Positions 62,847 to 64,000 of a stretch of DNA of 64,000 nt are shown here, piece by piece. The translations under genes and the position numbers were made by a program. The notes under the pieces were generated by a model. The model made no database searches, was not told the DNA's origin, and saw only the letters and a list, made by a program, of their open reading frames with translations. Position 1 is the first letter of the stretch, and each line of letters starts with the position of its first letter. Source of the DNA: Bradyrhizobium elkanii WSM2783 (lineage in GTDB: Bacteria > Pseudomonadota > Alphaproteobacteria > Rhizobiales > Xanthobacteraceae); contig NZ_AXAP01000015.1 in assembly GCF_000472865.1 (NCBI RefSeq), positions 62,001 through 126,000 on the forward strand. Direction: 5' to 3'.

Positions 62847-64000
62847 GTGGCGGACCGCGTAAATCGATGGACTTCGCTGGGGTGCAGACTGTTGTGCGCC
62901 GCAGCGTTGGCGTGCGGCCCGATTGCTGTTTCGAGGGTGGCTGAAGCAACGCCGCCAAGTCCCTCTGCCGGCAGCGATTTTCCTGTCGTTTCTGAAGCCC
63001 GGCTTGCCGGAGACGCCAAGCAGACCCGGTTCATTGTCGACCTCGACAAGAAGATTCAGTTCCGCGCCTTCACACTCGCCGATCCCTACCGGGTGGTCGT
63101 GGATATTCCCCAGGTGACGTTCCAGCTCCCCGCCGGAACCGGAAATTCCGGGCGCGGGCTGGTGAAGGCATTCCGCTACGGGCTGGTGATGCCGGGCGGG
63201 TCGCGAATCGTCTTCGACCTCATGGGGCCGGCGAAGATCGCCAATTCCTACGTGCTGGACGCGGCCAACGGCCAGCCGCCGCGCCTGGTCCTGGAACTGG
63301 AGCAGGTTGACCGCAACGCGTTCACCCAGCAGCTTGCGCCGGACGACCGGCCGGAGCTGAAGCCGACCATAGCGGAAGCCAAGGCGGCGTTGCCGGCCGA
63401 GGGAACGCCCAACGCAAAGCCAGGCGAGCCGCCGGATTCGCGGCCCCTGATCGTGATCGATCCCGGGCATGGCGGCATCGACAACGGCACCCAGTCGAAC
63501 GGCGAGCTGGAAAAGACCCTCGTGCTCGGCTTCGGGCTCGCATTGCGCGACCGGATCGAGAAGTCGGGCAAATACCGGGTCGTCATGACCCGCACCGATG
63601 ACACGTTCATCCCGCTGAACGACCGGGTCAAAATCGCCCGCAGCCAGTCGGCGGCGCTGTTCGTCTCGATCCATGCCGACGCGCTGCCGCGCCGGGAAGG
63701 CGACGCCCAGGGCGCGACCATCTATACGCTGTCGGACAAGGCCTCCGACGCCGAAGCGGAGCGGCTGGCGGAAGCCGAGAACAAGGCGGACGCCATCGCC
63801 GGCGTGAACCTGTCCGATGAGCCGACCGAGGTCGCCGATATCCTGATTGATCTCGCGCGCCGCGAGACCAAGACATTCTCCAACCGTTTTGCGCGGCTGT
63901 TGGTGTCCGAGATGAAGACGACCGCGCGGATGCACAAGCACCCGCTGAAATCGGCGGGCTTTCGGGTCCTGAAGGCGCCCGACGTGCCCTCGGTCCTGGT
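62847..64000 (+). CDS. amiC: N-acetylmuramoyl-L-alanine amidase AmiC-like, partial (3' end outside window)
   Basis: GTG start at 62847; read in frame to the window end (384 codons). Signal-like N-terminus (SLGCRLLCAAALACGPIAVS). AMIN domain (TRFIVDLDKKIQFRAFTLAD; PYRVVVDIPQVTFQLPAG), linker, then Amidase_3 domain with zinc His/Glu: VIDPGHGGIDNGT, GELEKTLVLGFGLALRDRIE, YRVVMTRTDDTFIPLNDRV and LFVSIHADALP. Periplasmic zinc amidase splitting septal peptidoglycan. The remaining catalytic Glu lies beyond the window. Confidence 0.93.
   Translation, partial: MADRVNRWTSLGCRLLCAAALACGPIAVSRVAEATPPSPSAGSDFPVVSEARLAGDAKQTRFIVDLDKKIQFRAFTLADPYRVVVDIPQVTFQLPAGTGNSGRGLVKAFRYGLVMPGGSRIVFDLMGPAKIANSYVLDAANGQPPRLVLELEQVDRNAFTQQLAPDDRPELKPTIAEAKAALPAEGTPNAKPGEPPDSRPLIVIDPGHGGIDNGTQSNGELEKTLVLGFGLALRDRIEKSGKYRVVMTRTDDTFIPLNDRVKIARSQSAALFVSIHADALPRREGDAQGATIYTLSDKASDAEAERLAEAENKADAIAGVNLSDEPTEVADILIDLARRETKTFSNRFARLLVSEMKTTARMHKHPLKSAGFRVLKAPDVPSVL

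Noticed and set aside
62784..63941. 385-residue minus-strand frame
   Set aside because: It is antisense to the amidase gene, whose plus-strand frame has AMIN and Amidase_3 motifs.
1..64000. CRISPR array, rRNA operon or complete insertion sequence
   Set aside because: No regularly spaced direct repeats, no rRNA signature and no transposase pattern were seen in any frame.

Overview
The window is GC-rich alphaproteobacterial DNA, most likely from Bradyrhizobium or a close relative. I infer this from the chromosomal gene order in the right third (DUF2155 protein, aat, two-component genes, accC-accB, aroQ, DsbA-like, M48 peptidase, ... rne, amiC), from several small paralogous proteins typical of Bradyrhizobium, and from Ku plus single-domain DNA ligases. 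No species call is possible without a search.

Layout. (1) 1-11.3 kb is phage-derived. Rightward late genes for tail-fibre-like proteins (beta-helix, DUF4376-like, collagen-like) end in a strong terminator at 4.4 kb. A leftward array of about 16 small early-type genes follows (several zinc ribbons, two internal duplications, a Cro-like and a winged-helix regulator), then an operator-bearing control region and two more small DNA-binding proteins. (2) 11.4-14 kb holds a NarL-type response regulator and a Ro60-type (TROVE/vWA, Rsr) gene. Just upstream of rsr lie two closed-stem RNA elements that look like Y RNAs. The first carries a circularly permuted tRNA mimic whose 7-bp acceptor stem is capped by GCAA. 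(3) 14-24.2 kb is accessory DNA: two single-domain ATP-dependent ligases, Ku, a GNAT acetyltransferase, an SRAP (YedK/HMCES-like) gene with an ATC codon where the start should be, many Bradyrhizobium-type small proteins, and a graveyard of repeated gene scars. (4) 24.6-31.4 kb is a compact defence block: an HD-domain dGTPase-like protein, then overlapping hsdM-hsdS-hsdR. (5) 31.4-39.4 kb continues the island: a frameshifted GFA-family pseudogene, a lytic transglycosylase, an XRE regulator, a 644-residue protein I do not recognise, a chain of tiny membrane or secreted proteins, a PIN-domain protein, membrane proteins and an N-terminally truncated tyrosine recombinase. The recombinase probably marks the right edge of the accessory region.

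(6) 39.7-64 kb is core chromosome: DUF2155 protein, aat, a three-gene two-component cluster, the biotin carboxylase and BCCP subunits of acetyl-CoA carboxylase with aroQ, a DUF1236 protein, a DsbA-like thiol protein, a BepA-like M48/TPR protease, an aminotransferase, bioY and dctA. A probable sugar-acid (threonate/erythronate type) catabolic cluster follows (KdgT-like permease, OtnK-type kinase, PdxA2-type dehydrogenase, DeoR regulator), then RNase E with a large His/Asp/Glu-rich insertion, and the start of a periplasmic N-acetylmuramoyl-L-alanine amidase cut by the window end.

The most interesting signals are the tRNA-mimic RNAs beside rsr, the ATC-started SRAP gene, the unrecognised 644-residue island protein, and an intergenic palindromic repeat read in frame as the N-terminus of the OtnK-type kinase.
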